A DNA stretch of 64,000 bases from Rhynchopus sp. YZ270_cl-10 (GCA_964035575.1 OZ037873.1:248001-312000); one strand, 5' to 3'. Shown: positions 1-10,729, counted from the first letter of the stretch. Program-made: numbers and translations. Notes: generated from the sequence alone by a model not told the origin.

Positions 1-1456
1 TCACAGTGTCGAGTGATCCTGAATGGCAAGACCAACGCAGAGGCGAGAACCCTTTCTTGTCCCTTACCTCAATGTCTGCCCCTGCATCAATGAGCACCTG
101 CACCACATCTGCATGGTTGTTGTCCGCTGCCCAATGCAACGCAGTGCAGCCTACGTTGTTTGCGTGATCAACTTTCACCTCCTTCAAACCCACAAGATAA
201 CGCACAGTCTCGGTGTGTCCATTATAGGCCGCAAGCGTCAGACACGTGTGTCCATCGTTGCCAGTGACACACACTCCTGCACCTGCTCTCACCAATAGCT
301 TCACAGTCTCGAGTGATCCTGAACGGCAAGCGAAGTGCAGAGGCGAGTACCCATTGTTATCCCTTGCCTCAATGTCTGCCCCTGCATCAATGAGCACCTG
401 CACAACATCTGGGTATTTACCTTGTGCTGCAGCGCACAACGCACTTCTTCCTACGTTGTTTGCGTGATCAACTTCCACCTCCGGCAAACACAGAAGAAAA
501 CGCACAGTCTCGGTGTGTCCACGAGATGCCGCAATCGTCAGACACGTGTGTCCATCGTTGCCCGTGACAGACACTCCCGCACCTGCTCTCACCAACAGCT
601 TCGCAGTGTCGAGTGATCCTGAACGGCAAGCGAAGAGCAGTGCCGAATACCCAGTGTTGTCCTTTGTCTCGATGACTACCCCTGCATCAATGAGCACCTG
701 CAGCACATCTGCATGGTTGTTGTCAGCTGACCAATGCAACGCAGTGCAGCCTTCGTCATCTGTGTGATCAACTTCCACCTCCTGTAAACCCACAAGATAA
801 TGCACAGTCTCGGTGTGCCCCTCATATGCCGCAATCATCAGACACGTGTGCCCATAGTTGTTTGTAACACGCACTTCCGCACCTGCTCTCACTAACAACT
901 TCACAGTGTCGAGTGATCCTGAACGGCAAGCGAAGTGCAGAGGCGAATGTCCCTCAACATCCTTTGTCTCAATGTCTGCCCCTGCATCAATCAACACCTG
1001 ACACACTGCAGGGTCCGACCACATGGCTGGACAGAGACCTGATGTCTGACCTTTGCTGTCCTCCGACTCGAGTGGAACATGCGCCTGGATGCTGCAGACT
1101 GACTTCCAATGCTGCAAGAGGACCTCTGTGCACGCAGTGTGGTCTGCGTGGACACACTCACTCAGCAGGATCCCAAAGCCCATCTGCGTTGTCTCAACAT
1201 ACGGAAGAAGCAGTGCGAGGCATTCATTTTGGTTCCCTTTGCACGCCTCGTGCACAGCATTGAAGGCAACTGCGGTTGATTCTGATGCGAACGGGTTGGG
1301 TTCGGTTATAGGGGCTATCTTCCCGAGCGACAGCCGCACGGGGGGGGCAGTGGTCTCGCCCTTCCTGGCAGCCTCCACCAAGACCTCGCCTGCAGAAAGC
1401 TTTCTTCCCTTTTGTGGGTTCTCATCCGATGTGCTGTCTGTGTGTCGCTTCGACAT
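1..1456 (-). CDS. Ankyrin-repeat protein, C-terminus cut by window edge
   Basis: The frame is open from the ATG at 1456 to the left edge (485 codons, no stop seen), so the protein is partial. It starts MSKRHTDSTSDENPQKG, followed by about 150 residues without clear domains, then ankyrin repeats of the type GHTCLTLAAYNGHTETV and CTALHWAADNNHADVVQVLI. The repeats come in higher-order units of about 300 bp (100 residues, three ankyrin repeats each) starting near 901, 601, 301 and 1, which are very similar to each other and so look recently duplicated. Ankyrin arrays act in protein binding; no catalytic domain is visible, and the partner cannot be read from the sequence. The start has a good context (AACACCATG) and the frame is blocked by no stop. 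Many plus-strand ORFs here are shadows of this gene. Confidence 0.85.
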   Translation of the reverse strand, partial: MSKRHTDSTSDENPQKGRKLSAGEVLVEAARKGETTAPPVRLSLGKIAPITEPNPFASESTAVAFNAVHEACKGNQNECLALLLPYVETTQMGFGILLSECVHADHTACTEVLLQHWKSVCSIQAHVPLESEDSKGQTSGLCPAMWSDPAVCQVLIDAGADIETKDVEGHSPLHFACRSGSLDTVKLLVRAGAEVRVTNNYGHTCLMIAAYEGHTETVHYLVGLQEVEVDHTDDEGCTALHWSADNNHADVLQVLIDAGVVIETKDNTGYSALLFACRSGSLDTAKLLVRAGAGVSVTGNDGHTCLTIAASRGHTETVRFLLCLPEVEVDHANNVGRSALCAAAQGKYPDVVQVLIDAGADIEARDNNGYSPLHFACRSGSLETVKLLVRAGAGVCVTGNDGHTCLTLAAYNGHTETVRYLVGLKEVKVDHANNVGCTALHWAADNNHADVVQVLIDAGADIEVRDKKGFSPLRWSCHSGSLDTV

Positions 1457-3358
1457 GGTGTTGTGTTTGTGTTTTGATGTTCCCCTTTCTGCAGAGGTTG
1501 TGAGGTGGGGTGTGACAAGAGGACAAGAAGGACACCACGTTGAAGGAAGAGACCCACCTATGCTTCCCGAGTTGTGCCACACAAGGCTGCGGTGTCAACA
1601 GTGATTTCAGAATATGAACTTGATTCTCAACTCAAGTTGAATTGTTCAAATATTCAGTTGAAAAGTGAACTACTCAAGAAAATAACAACGGGGAATCGTA
1701 GAGGAGAAGTTGCCAGAAACATATTTTGCACAAAGCCTGCCTATTCTTTGTCACGCTTCACCACAGGGGGGTGGTTATAATTGACTAATCAGTGGAGTGC
1801 GAAGCACGGTGACTCCGGGAGGGTGGGGGGGCAGTAGCAAAACAAAAAACAAAAGCGCTAAGGTCCAAAGGTGCAAAACCAACGAAACGGACACCTGAGT
1901 GTACTGAAAAAAGACGTTACTGAAGATGACCACAAAACCTGCAACAACAGCAGTACGATGGCTCAAGGCCCACACTTTGCCACATCACTTTGCACCATGT
2001 GGACAGGCTCATGAATAACGTTCTGCGACGTACACTTTGTCCATGCCAACTGAAACAGATAGGCTGCAATGTAGCCCCATACGCACAGGGCATATCCTAT
2101 CGTAGTGAGGTGTCCCCCTCGCAACAACTCTAGTGGAAGTTCTTACAGGCAGCACATCAGGCCCAGGGATGTGCCAGCGTACACTGTCATGACTTCGGGA
2201 TGTACAGACGACATACTTCAAAAAAAAACCCCCCCTCCCGCTCCCCCGATGGCAAGTGGTGCTGTAGCTAACCACCTTGGTCTGATCAAAAAAGACACAA
2301 AAGCAAAAGAATCTGATCAACAGAGACCTCCCCCCCCTTTCCCCCTCCCATCTTTCGCATAACATAAGCGCAGGTGCGCAAAGCCCCCCCCTTTTGTACA
2401 TATGCCTCAAAAGGGGTTACCCTCTGGCAAGCACAACACAGTGTTCTCTTTAGGTTAAAAGCACTCCCCTCATAACTGAATTCGACACAACAGAAATCAG
2501 GGCAGAGAATACGCCAAAAATATGGGTACGTTCGTAGGGGGGGGGGGTTTGGGCAGGTGAACTGCGCAGCTCGACACAGTCCACAATAGTGATGACCAGA
2601 AAGTGTCAGGGACCCCTGACTCTACACGGTGGTTAGGTCCAGGTGGGTGAGTAAAGAGAGGTGCGCCGGACACCCGCTTTTTGCTCAGCCGCCTGGACCT
2701 GGACTGTATCGACCTAGATGGGTGGGGGGGAAAAGATTTGTGTTTTATTTCCATATCCCAACGTTTGTGGACAGGTTGTGGTCAGCAGAGAGCTTTCCTA
2801 AGCCCTGATCTAAGCTTTGTATCTTTGCGTTTTGTCTGCTGACATTGGAAAAGAATTGCTTTGCGACAACGTGGCGAGGGGGCAAACTCTGTGTAAACAA
2901 CCAGAGGGTCACCTGTACTGCAAAGTGTATTGCTTTGTGTGTTTTTTTGTATTGAATTACGGGAAATGATCGCTTTTGCAATCTGTGTACAAAGGGCTAA
3001 GGGAAGTTTACTGCACCCTGTTTTAGTGCAGGTTGCGTGGAACCCATACCCATGTGTGTGTATTTCCCCACACCACTGAAACAATAAAGAAACGCTAGGA
3101 TTGCTTTTTTTAGCTCTGGGCAGCGTTGCATCGCTGAACAAAAAAAGAAAGGGATTGGTGTGATTGAAAAGTCAGATTATCGCGAAGCACGTACAAAAAA
3201 AATAAAAAAAAATGTTTGATTTTAAAACTACTATCATATGGGATAGCAGCCACGATTGTTAGTACGTATAAAATAAATGAAAAAATAAATGAAAAAAACC
3301 CCCACACACACACAGAAAATTTGGCCGTATTGCGAGCATCCCATTTTCTGAGTACTTA

Positions 3359-3383
3359 CCCCCCCCCCCCCCCCCCCCCCCCC
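3359..3383. repeat. Homopolymer C run (25)
   Basis: This is an uninterrupted run of 25 C on the plus strand, seen directly. On the gene strand it is a G run. It has no assigned role. Confidence 0.95.
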
Positions 3384-3610
3384 TCGCGGGTGTCCAAAAC
3401 TGACATGCCCCTGACAAAAAGAGGGATTCAGGGGCATCAGGTCTGTACACACAAAAAAGAAAGAGAAAAGAAAAGGGCAATAACACGTTTCAAGGCTAGG
3501 GCGGTTACTCAGACAATCTCACGAGATTGCAGGGGAAGGGGGAGATGAGAAATAGGGGGGTGGGAAAGGAACCTCAAGAGGAGGAAGAAGAAATAAACGA
3601 AAAGAAAAGA

Positions 3611-3653
3611 AAGGTTAAAAAGATGAACCTAAGCAGCTCGTGTTTAGTCACCT
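3611..3653 (-). repeat. Family A short hairpin repeat, copy 1
   Basis: Read on plus, the core is GATGAACCTAAGC, a short loop, then a strand that pairs back (GTTTAG) and ends TCACC. A purine-rich run precedes it, so on the gene strand the hairpin is followed by a pyrimidine tract. About ten copies occur in this window and all have the same orientation. Confidence 0.7.
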
Positions 3654-3972
3654 ATAAAGCAAAATAGTTGGCAACGTATACAACTCTTAGATCAGGCATA
3701 TTTTTTTTTGAAAAAATAGTTGATCGAGTCTCTTTTTGCACAATACTATTCCTCTTTTGCCTTTTTTTGGGTTATATTTGGTGCAGGCTGAGGATACGTC
3801 CACTCTCCACGCGTTTTTTCTTCTTTTTAAATTGATTTTTTTTTTTTTTTGCATTCTAAGCATCAACACACTTCTCACACACAGGTTGGGGGTCATATTC
3901 TGTGCAATAATTACCCCCTATTATCAACCACACACACAGGGTCATATTCTGCGCAAAAAAATTACCCCTACT

Positions 3973-4039
3973 GGTGTTCCGGAGGGGGCCTATATTGACA
4001 TGTCGTTGACATGTCCTTGACAGGTGTTTCCGGAACACC
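3973..4039. repeat. Stem-loop element with 11-bp arms, copy 1
   Basis: The ends GGTGTTCCGGA and TCCGGAACACC are perfect inverted repeats around a 45-nt interior with two direct copies of TTGACATGTC. A second copy at 50336-50391 has one interior unit fewer and a compensating base-pair change in the arms. Confidence 0.75.
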
Positions 4040-4300
4040 ACCTACCTTTAAAAAAATGTGTGTGACCGATAAATATAGCTATCAGTCATACACAATTGGA
4101 CTAGATTCCAACTGATACGGATAACCCACACCTTGTTCTCAAACACACATGGTCAATGCACCTCTCTTCAGAACTACCCATCTGCTTTCAAAAAAACACA
4201 CCCACCCTGGTCCCCAAAAACCCCTCAAAAATAAAAACAAAACCGGCAAATATGCAGGAAAAAAGGCCCACCCCCGCTCCCCCTCCCCTCCCCTCCCCCC

Positions 4301-5527
4301 TTAGGACACGGTCTCTATCAAAAAGTTGGCCTGTGTCTTGTATTTGTGGAACTTCTGGCGAGAAGCAACGAAATGTTCTGGGTCCATGTCCCCCTTGACG
4401 ACAAGCGCTTCGAGCTCTGTGGAGAGGGCCTCCGCCTCGTCAGCTTGGGTGAGGAGCTGCTTGCGGATGGTCGTTGTTGCAGTCAGGTCTGCGACATGTT
4501 CCCGACGTTGTGTGACGGTGGTCAGCTCTGCTTCGAGTGCGGCAAGCGCCTTGTTGAGGGCTTCCTGCTCGACCTTGAAGGATTCGAGCACATCGCGCTT
4601 GGAGCTCAGATCGTTGGTCGCTGAGTCGAGCTGTGCCGTCGCTGCAAGCACGACCTTCTCGCAGGCAAGAGTGAACTCGTGTTCTGCAAGAAAGCCACGC
4701 AGCGCAGACTCATTCGTGCTCAGTGTCTGCAGCCGTTCCAGACTCAACGAATCCAGGTTGTATTGGCTCGGCACTGCAGGGATGGTCAGCCGTGGGGCAA
4801 TGCGTGCCTGTGGTTGCGGTACTGCTGGCGTCGGGTCGGCATGTTGTGTGGGTGCTGCCGCTGCTGCTGCTGCTACAGGTGCTGCGGTAGCTGGAGCTGC
4901 GGCTCCATCCCCACGCCGAAGGTTGAACACAATACGTTGGTTCTTGCTCTGCTCCACGACGTCGGCAAACCCAGTGGCAACGCGGTTGTTGATCCGCACA
5001 CACACCCACCCAGAGAAGCCATGCATCCCGCAGTTGTACGCTGCCTGGTTCGGCACGACGTCTGAGACAACCAGGGTGCTCTGGTTGAAAGAGCAGCCCA
5101 TCGGCTCGTTGGCACGCTTGGTCATGATGAAGAGCTGTTCGTTGGGGTGGTGCACACCTGGGGTGGTCACGTTGAACTCATAGTTGAGCGCGTTGAGCAC
5201 CGCGCTGAGGGTTGTGTTCTGCGACCACGAGGTGAGGAGGGAGAGGTTCTGTACCTGCTGGCCGGAGCCCTGGCCTTTGGTCAGGAGGGGGTGCTCTACA
5301 GGCAACGATGCATGGAACAGCACAGACGGCGGCAGACCACACGCAGGATAGTTGTGCGGCAGGTCCAACGCCCAACGTGCCTGCGGGTTCCCCGGTACTG
5401 TGAACGGCACCACCACATTGTTGTTCGTCACCTGCACTGTAGGGAACTGCGTGCGCACCTCTGCCAGCTGCTGGTCGCGTGTCTTGATCTGACTGCCCCC
5501 ACCACCGAACAACGAAAGAAGCCCCAT
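4301..5527 (-). CDS. ESCRT-I subunit VPS37-like protein with internal PDZ domain
   Basis: This 408-residue protein is predicted to be a subunit of ESCRT-I, which sorts ubiquitinated cargo at endosomes. Residues about 15-125 resemble the catalytically inactive UEV-like fold of VPS37A (Pro-rich strand turns, GNPQARWALDLPHNYPACGL). Residues about 131-205 read as a PDZ domain (PMGCSFNQSTLVVSDVVPN, then GMHGFSGWVCVRINN and a closing IVFNLRR). An Ala/Pro linker follows (206-255). Residues about 260-405 are a coiled-coil Mod(r)/VPS37 domain ending FVASRQKFHKYKTQANFL, the usual VPS37 C-terminal pattern. The start is the ATG at 5527; one codon upstream is TTG. A PDZ inside VPS37 is not usual in animals or fungi. 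The family call rests on pattern recognition, not a search. Confidence 0.72.
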   Translation of the reverse strand: MGLLSLFGGGGSQIKTRDQQLAEVRTQFPTVQVTNNNVVVPFTVPGNPQARWALDLPHNYPACGLPPSVLFHASLPVEHPLLTKGQGSGQQVQNLSLLTSWSQNTTLSAVLNALNYEFNVTTPGVHHPNEQLFIMTKRANEPMGCSFNQSTLVVSDVVPNQAAYNCGMHGFSGWVCVRINNRVATGFADVVEQSKNQRIVFNLRRGDGAAAPATAAPVAAAAAAAPTQHADPTPAVPQPQARIAPRLTIPAVPSQYNLDSLSLERLQTLSTNESALRGFLAEHEFTLACEKVVLAATAQLDSATNDLSSKRDVLESFKVEQEALNKALAALEAELTTVTQRREHVADLTATTTIRKQLLTQADEAEALSTELEALVVKGDMDPEHFVASRQKFHKYKTQANFLIETVS

Positions 5528-5578
5528 CAAGTCGTGTATAGCACTATACCTTGTTTCTGACAGGGTAGATAGAATAGG

Positions 5579-5620
5579 CTGAGAGGAGAAAGAGAGAGAA
5601 AGAGAGGGGATGGGGATGGG
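5579..5620 (-). promoter_or_regulatory. Probable trans-splice acceptor of the VPS37-like gene
   Basis: On the gene strand a C/T tract ends CCTCTCAG (AG at 5580-5579), 51 nt before the ATG. This is the form expected of a spliced-leader acceptor; no SL sequence is available here to prove it. Confidence 0.5.
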
Positions 5621-5789
5621 AGAAGAGAAGAAAAAACAAGTAATTGCTATCGGAAAAAAAACGGGGTGTGGTGTGGAACTCCATCCTGTAGAAATAATCT
5701 ACAACACGCCCAGCATTCTGCTCTTCTGCAGGTATGCTAACGCTCTTCGTACGCTGCCAGACCCACTGGGACGCCAGCATCTGAAACGT

Positions 5790-5950
5790 TCAAGAAGGGG
5801 GGCTGTCCTCTTCGTCCAGCACCATCTGCTCGATAGCGTTGTTGGACGCCCGCTCGGCAGGCTCGGCGTGGTCCAGCTCGTTTTTGCCCACAGGCTCCCC
5901 ACATTGTCGTCGTCGTTGGAGCAGTGCGGAAGGAACACAGAATGCACAGA
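5790..5950 (-). other. Possible terminal exon or gene remnant
   Basis: On minus, an open frame after a TTGTAG acceptor-like site reads CAFCVPSALLQRRRQCGEPVG, then an acidic tail ending EQMVLDEEDSPPS and a stop at 5790. The Cys spacing hints at a zinc-binding end, and the base composition is richer in GC than the flanks. No upstream exon is visible, because the repeat at 6180 and the hAT element lie there. It could be the severed end of a gene or chance. The rest of 5528-6179 shows nothing else. Confidence 0.25.
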
Positions 5951-6179
5951 CTACAACACATCGATCACACCAGGCGCATCAGCACCTCCAGCAAATCGCC
6001 AGGATGCTACGGTGGTTTCGAAAATCGCGCGGAGTTTTCCACAGCACACCCGTTTTTCCTTAGCAATTACTTGTCCTTGTTGTTATTGTTGTTTTCAACC
6101 ACCTTCCTTCAACCCTTGTAGGATCAGTTGTTATTTTTTTCGCGAAAACATGAAATTACACATTTCAAGAGAACAAATT

Positions 6180-6364
6180 AAAAAGGGTCCTTATTTGCAT
6201 TTTTGGGCTCCGCCCGTGCAGTGGTGGGGTCAATCTCGAAAATTGGACAATTTTTTGATCACTTAAATTTTGAGAAATATGAGCCCGGTTCCTTATACGT
6301 GGGGCCCATTTTTGGCTAAAATTTTCCTCAAAATCTGGTTTTGTAAAATTGACCCTTTACTCCC
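6180..6364. repeat. Partial copy of the 261-bp tandem repeat, left of hAT
   Basis: This segment is the same as the corresponding part of the units at 10128-10729 as far as I can see by eye. It is cut exactly at TTACTCCC, the target duplication of the hAT element, so the transposon landed inside this array. Confidence 0.85.
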
Positions 6365-6614
6365 CAGTGATGGGAGGCCTTGTATTTTATTGTATTTTTG
6401 ACTTTGTATTATTTGTATTTTTTGTATTTTTTGAAAATGCAAAAAATACAATAAAATACAGGCAAAAAATACAATAAAATACAGGCTGTCTCTGCAGCTA
6501 AATACAACAGTTTTCCAAACTTCTTAAATCTTGTCTGGTCATTCACCCCGGATTTTTAGTAAATACAAAAAATATAAAATAATACAAATAAAATACACCC
6601 AAAAATACATCAAA

Positions 6615-6681
6615 AAATACACATAAAATACACACGGTCTACACTAGCCTAGTGTAGACCGTGTGTATTTTATGTGTATTT
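6615..6681. repeat. 32-bp palindrome in hAT 5' subterminal region
   Basis: Arms 6615-6646 and 6650-6681 are perfect inverted copies separated by GCC. The arm reads AATACACACGGTCTACACTA towards its centre. This is the same TACACATAAAATAC-type motif that fills the element's ends. Confidence 0.85.
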
Positions 6682-6924
6682 AGCATATACATACAGTCTA
6701 GGTGAGGGTGGAGTGGTAAATATGCCCGCCATCCTTAACACTTAGGTTATTGCCTGGCCTCAGTCGGGCGTCCTGGACTACGGCCCAAGAGCTGTGTTCC
6801 TGGCTGGTTGGGCAAGAATAAGGCCCCAGCACTGTTTATTTTGTACTTCTCATAAAAATTCAAACTTCCCCCGGTCCTTAGTCATCACAAAACAACAGAC
6901 TCATACAAAAAATTATCAAAAACC

Positions 6925-9250
6925 ATGCCCGGAAGGAAGCCTTGCTGGAGTCGGGTTCACTTTAGAGAAGTGATGAAGGAGCAGAGGCCCGCTCTACAGT
7001 GCCTGCACTGTGACATCATGGTGCCACCTACAGGGACCCGGACCAAGCAGCACTTGTGCATCTGCACGAATTCCCCCAGGGAAGCACGAGTCAGGGCTGG
7101 TGCCACAGCGAATCAACTCGGACCCGCGCCCACATCGCCACCTGCACCACCTGCACCACCAGCAGCACCAACCACTTCACCAATCACTGCACCAACTACT
7201 GCACAAACCACTGCACCAACCACCACTGCACCAACCACTGCACCAACCACTGCACCAACCACTGCACAAACCACTACTGCACCAACTACTGCACAATCTC
7301 CTGCACAATCTCCTGCACAAACAACTGCACCAATCACTGCACCATCAGCACCTGCCACAGCCACAACAACGAGGAAACGGTCCGGACAAGCACCGTCGGA
7401 CACTGCTGTGAAGAGGTCGCGCCTGGGGTTTTGCCCTGGGGTCTCGGATATTGAGGTGGCAAACCTCCGTGACAAGGTTGCCACGTGGGTTTTTGCATCG
7501 GGTCTCCCCTTCGTCACGGTCGAGGACCCCCTCTTCCTCGACGTCCTCCAAGCCGCCCGCCCCAACATCACGCCCAACATGCTCCCCTCACGGCACACAT
7601 TGGGGACTGCCATGCTTCAACAGAAGTATGACAAGGTGATGGAGCCCCTCGAGAAGGGTCTCAAAAAGCTGAAGGAGCTGTCCCTTCAGGTGGACTGCTG
7701 GTCGGCGAGGAGCAAAGCCAAGATGTTCGCTGCCCTTGCGTGTCCGGCCGAAGATGAGCCCGTCCTTGTGAAGTCAGGGACACTTGTCCAAACGTCCCAC
7801 ACCGCTGCAGAGCTCCTTGAGCATTTAAAAGAGGTACCCGAGTACGTGAAGGAGAGGTGGGTGTGTGTGTTGTCGGACGGGGATTCGACAGCAGTCGCCG
7901 CCGCGAAGCGGCTGAAAGAAGAGTACCCCGAGCTGTACACACTTGTGTGCTGCGCACACACCCTCGCCAGGTGTGTGAATGACGCGGTGGGGACGCGGAA
8001 GGAGAGCCGCGCGGAAGTGAAGAACGAATTCGCACAATTCGCACAGCTCATCACCACCCTGACCACGCGCATCAGGAACGTCGAGTACTTGTTAGTCAAG
8101 TACGACGCCACCGCCAAGCAGCTTGGCAAACCTGCGAAGCGTCTGGTGTTGCCAGCTGTGACACGCTGGACGACGTTCAGCGAAGTCTGGAGGGATTTAA
8201 AAATCCAAAAAGAGACCCTCATGCTGATGAAGGAGGATGATAAGGTATGATGGTGGCTTGCTTGCCGTTCATTACTTCTTTTTCAGGTGCGTGCGTTGTG
8301 CCCCGAGCTGGAGGCGTTGCTCGAGCGATGGGATGAGTTCCTCGCTCTTGAGCCGTTCATGGTGGGGATTGAGGAGGCCCTCGAAGTTGTTCACGGGAAC
8401 AAGTCGAGGGCAGCGTACATCCTCCCTGCACTTGAACGTGTGGTGAAAGGAGCGAAGGAGAGCAAGACCCTCCAGCCCACCCAAGCGCTGAAGCGCAAAA
8501 TGCAGGTTTGTTTTTCCACAATAAAATCGAATTTACAAAAAAAAATCAAACACCGGTCAATCAACACAGGTCGTTATTGAACGCCTCGAAATCCGGTACG
8601 ATAAGTACCTTAACCATGAGGGCTCGTGGCTGGCCGCAGCCACCCTTCTCTTCCCAGGCTTCAACAGGAACCTTGTGCCCGAGCCAGGCAACGAAGTTGC
8701 CAACGTCTGCTTCCTCAGAAAGTACGTTCTTTCTGCAGACGTGAAGAGGAAGGGCAAGCAGTTCATCAACTCCAAAAGGGGGGTGGCTGCTTCGTCAGAG
8801 GTGTCTGAGTTCCTCTCAGGCACCGGAGTGTTCGAAGAAAATTGGGATGAGCACCAGTATCGTGCGAAGTGCAGGACCGCACAGTCTTGGTGGGGAACAG
8901 CAGGCACGACAGGGTCGGTTCTTGCAGAACTTGCAAGAACCCTCACTGGCATACCTGCAAGCACAGCTGGCGTGGAGAGATTTTTTTCCACAACCGGTTG
9001 GATGCAATCGGGGAAGCGCACTCGCCTCCTTGCGAAGAAAGCGTTCCAACTTGCAGTTGTTAACCGCGCACTGAAAAAAAAGAAGAGTGCAGATGATGAT
9101 GATCAGGATTGGTGGGATGTCGAAGAGATGGAACGGCAAGCAGCCCGTGAGGCTCCTATTGATGTTGATGGCGGGGGTGGTGGTGGGGAAGTGAACGTCG
9201 TTGAGCATATGGCTCTCGACGAAGACGAAGACGACAGTGAGTGGGATTAG
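6925..9250 (+). CDS. hAT transposase (three exons)
   Basis: The exons are 6925-8244, 8287-8505 and 8570-9250, all phase 0, giving 739 residues. Intron 1 (42 nt) runs GTATGA to TTTCAG; intron 2 (64 nt) runs GTTTGT to CACAG. The N-terminus has a BED-type zinc finger (W-SRVHF, CLHC, HLCIC), then a Thr/Ala/Pro-rich linker made of TTAP and TTAQ repeats. The catalytic core shows the hAT pattern: first Asp in LQVDCWSARS, second Asp in VLSDGDST with the CCAH motif after it, and the C-terminal dimerisation region PASTAGVERFFSTTGWMQ with the catalytic Glu. A Gly run and an acidic tail end the protein. No internal stop or frameshift remains once the introns are removed, so the gene may be active. It runs against the host gene direction. 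Confidence 0.9.
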
Positions 9251-9253
9251 GGT

Positions 9254-9288
<35 letters not shown>

Positions 9289-9295
9289 TAGTGTG

Positions 9296-9912
9296 CAGGG
9301 GTTAAGTTAGCTTTTTTTTTTTCTCGCTGAGTCGGGTTTTCTGGGTTTTTTCGGGTTTTCTGGATTTTGCGAAAAATAACCCATTCCCTCCGCGAGCGCA
9401 GCGAGCGGGAAAATTTTTAAGGTGCACCTCCGCGAGCGTAGCGAGCGAAATTTTTTTTTCGCAATTTTTGGGGCAAAGTTCAAAAATCCCACCAAAAAGT
9501 GGGGGACCCTGGGGGGTTTTTGGATTTGTCCTAACAATTTTGGAGCATAAATTTGAAGAACAGGACTGGTGTACCCCTCACCGACCTCAGTTCCCACGTC
9601 CTGCCTCACCCGCACTCTCGCAACACTAGTACTGAACCCGAAGTTCGCCAGAGATCCCTGTTGCCTCTTCATATGAATAATTCCCAGTTCTGACGGGGGG
9701 TTTGTTTGGGTCGGGAGGATTTTTTTCCTTAGAGGGTGGGGTGGGAGGGGCTCCGCCCACCCCTACCCCACCTTCCCAGCCTACACCACCCAAAAATTTG
9801 GATTTTTTTTTTTTTTTTTTCAGATTCCATTTTTTTTTTTTTTTTTTGAAAAACCCGAAAACCCGAAAACCGGGTTTTGAAAACCCAGAAACCCGCCCTA
9901 ACTTAACCCCTG
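9296..9912. mobile_element. Nested hAT-type MITE, 617 bp
   Basis: Its ends are perfect 15-bp inverted repeats CAGGGGTTAAGTTAG / CTAACTTAACCCCTG, flanked by identical 8-bp duplications GTAGTGTG (9288-9295 and 9913-9920). Inside are further imperfect inverted stretches of CGGGTTTTCTGG type and GAGCGCAGCGAGCG hairpin loops, but no coding frame. It sits in the 3' untranslated part of the larger hAT element, so it inserted after that element formed. Confidence 0.92.
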
Positions 9913-10127
9913 GTAGTGTGTGTGTATTATGAGAACATGTAAGCATATTTTTGTTGTTTTTCGCGATTTCTCTGCTACAGACACTTGGACCGTGTATGTA
10001 TACCCGTGTGTATTTTATGTGTATTTTTTGATGTATTTTTTGGTGTATTTTTTGTATTTTTTGTATTATTTGTATTTTTTGTATTTTTTGAGGATTGGAG
10101 CTGTATTTTATCATCACTGTTACTCCC

Positions 10128-10729
10128 CCCCCACATCGATTTCAATACTATACCTTACTTCACCTACGGTTACCCTTACAGGGGGGTGAAGGAAGGTAAG
10201 TTGAAAAAGGGTCCTTATTTGCATTTTTGGGCTCCGCCCGTGCAGTGGTGGGGTCAATCTCGAAAATTGGACAATTTTTTGATCACTTAAATTTTGAGAA
10301 ATATGAGCCCGGTTCCTTATACGTGGGGCCCATTTTTGGCTAAAATTTTCCTCAAAATCTGGTTTTGTAAAATTGACCCTTTACTCCCCCCCCACATCGA
10401 TTTCAATACTATACCTTACTTCACCTACGGTTACCCTTACAGGGGGGTGAAGGAAGGTAAGTTGAAAAAGGGTCCTTATTTGCATTTTTGGGCTCCGCCC
10501 GTGCAGTGGTGGGGTCAATCTCGAAAATTGGACAATTTTTTGATCACTTAAATTTTGAGAAATATGAGCCCGGTTCCTTATACGTGGGGCCCATTTTTGG
10601 CTAAAATTTTCCTCAAAATCTGGTTTTGTAAAATTGACCCTTTACTCCCCCCCCACATCGATTTCAATACTATACCTTACTTCACCTACGGTTACCCTTA
10701 CAGGGGGGTGAAGGAAGGTAAGTTGAAAA
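10128..10729. repeat. Tandem array of a 261-bp unit (2.3 copies)
   Basis: The motif ACATCGATTTCAATAC recurs at 10133, 10394 and 10655, a constant 261-bp period. By eye the copies are identical. The unit contains the widespread TGGTGGGGTCAA repeat, and a CTTACAG and AGGTAAGT pair 14 nt apart that resemble a 3' and a 5' splice site. With 6180-6364 this was one array before the hAT insertion. I see no supported protein in it. Confidence 0.9.

Larger units (their letters stand above)
1457..4300. other. Intergenic, no gene seen
   Basis: This is 2.8 kb of low-complexity, T- and C-rich sequence between the ankyrin gene and the VPS37-like gene. It holds a 25-base C run (3359-3383), a family A hairpin repeat, an 11-bp-armed hairpin element near 4 kb, and a direct duplication of a GGGTCATATTCTG motif (about 3890 and 3940). 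The open frames here (for example 2009-2410 on minus) are made of homopolymers and I do not support them. Confidence 0.6.
6365..10119 (+). mobile_element. Complete hAT DNA transposon with 8-bp target duplication
   Basis: The element starts CAGTGATGGGAGGCC and ends with the inverted match CATCACTG, so the strict terminal repeat is short (CAGTGATG), as usual for hAT. It is flanked by identical 8-bp duplications TTACTCCC (6357-6364 and 10120-10127). Subterminal regions are full of TGTATTTTTT-type motifs in both orientations, plausible transposase-binding sites. Inside are a three-exon transposase gene on plus and a nested 617-bp MITE. The intact ends, intact duplication and open coding exons suggest recent insertion, probably a functional or recently functional copy. 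Confidence 0.93.

Noticed and set aside
4326..5183. Plus-strand frame of 285 codons opposite the VPS37-like gene
   Set aside because: It is an antisense shadow; the minus frame has recognisable domains.
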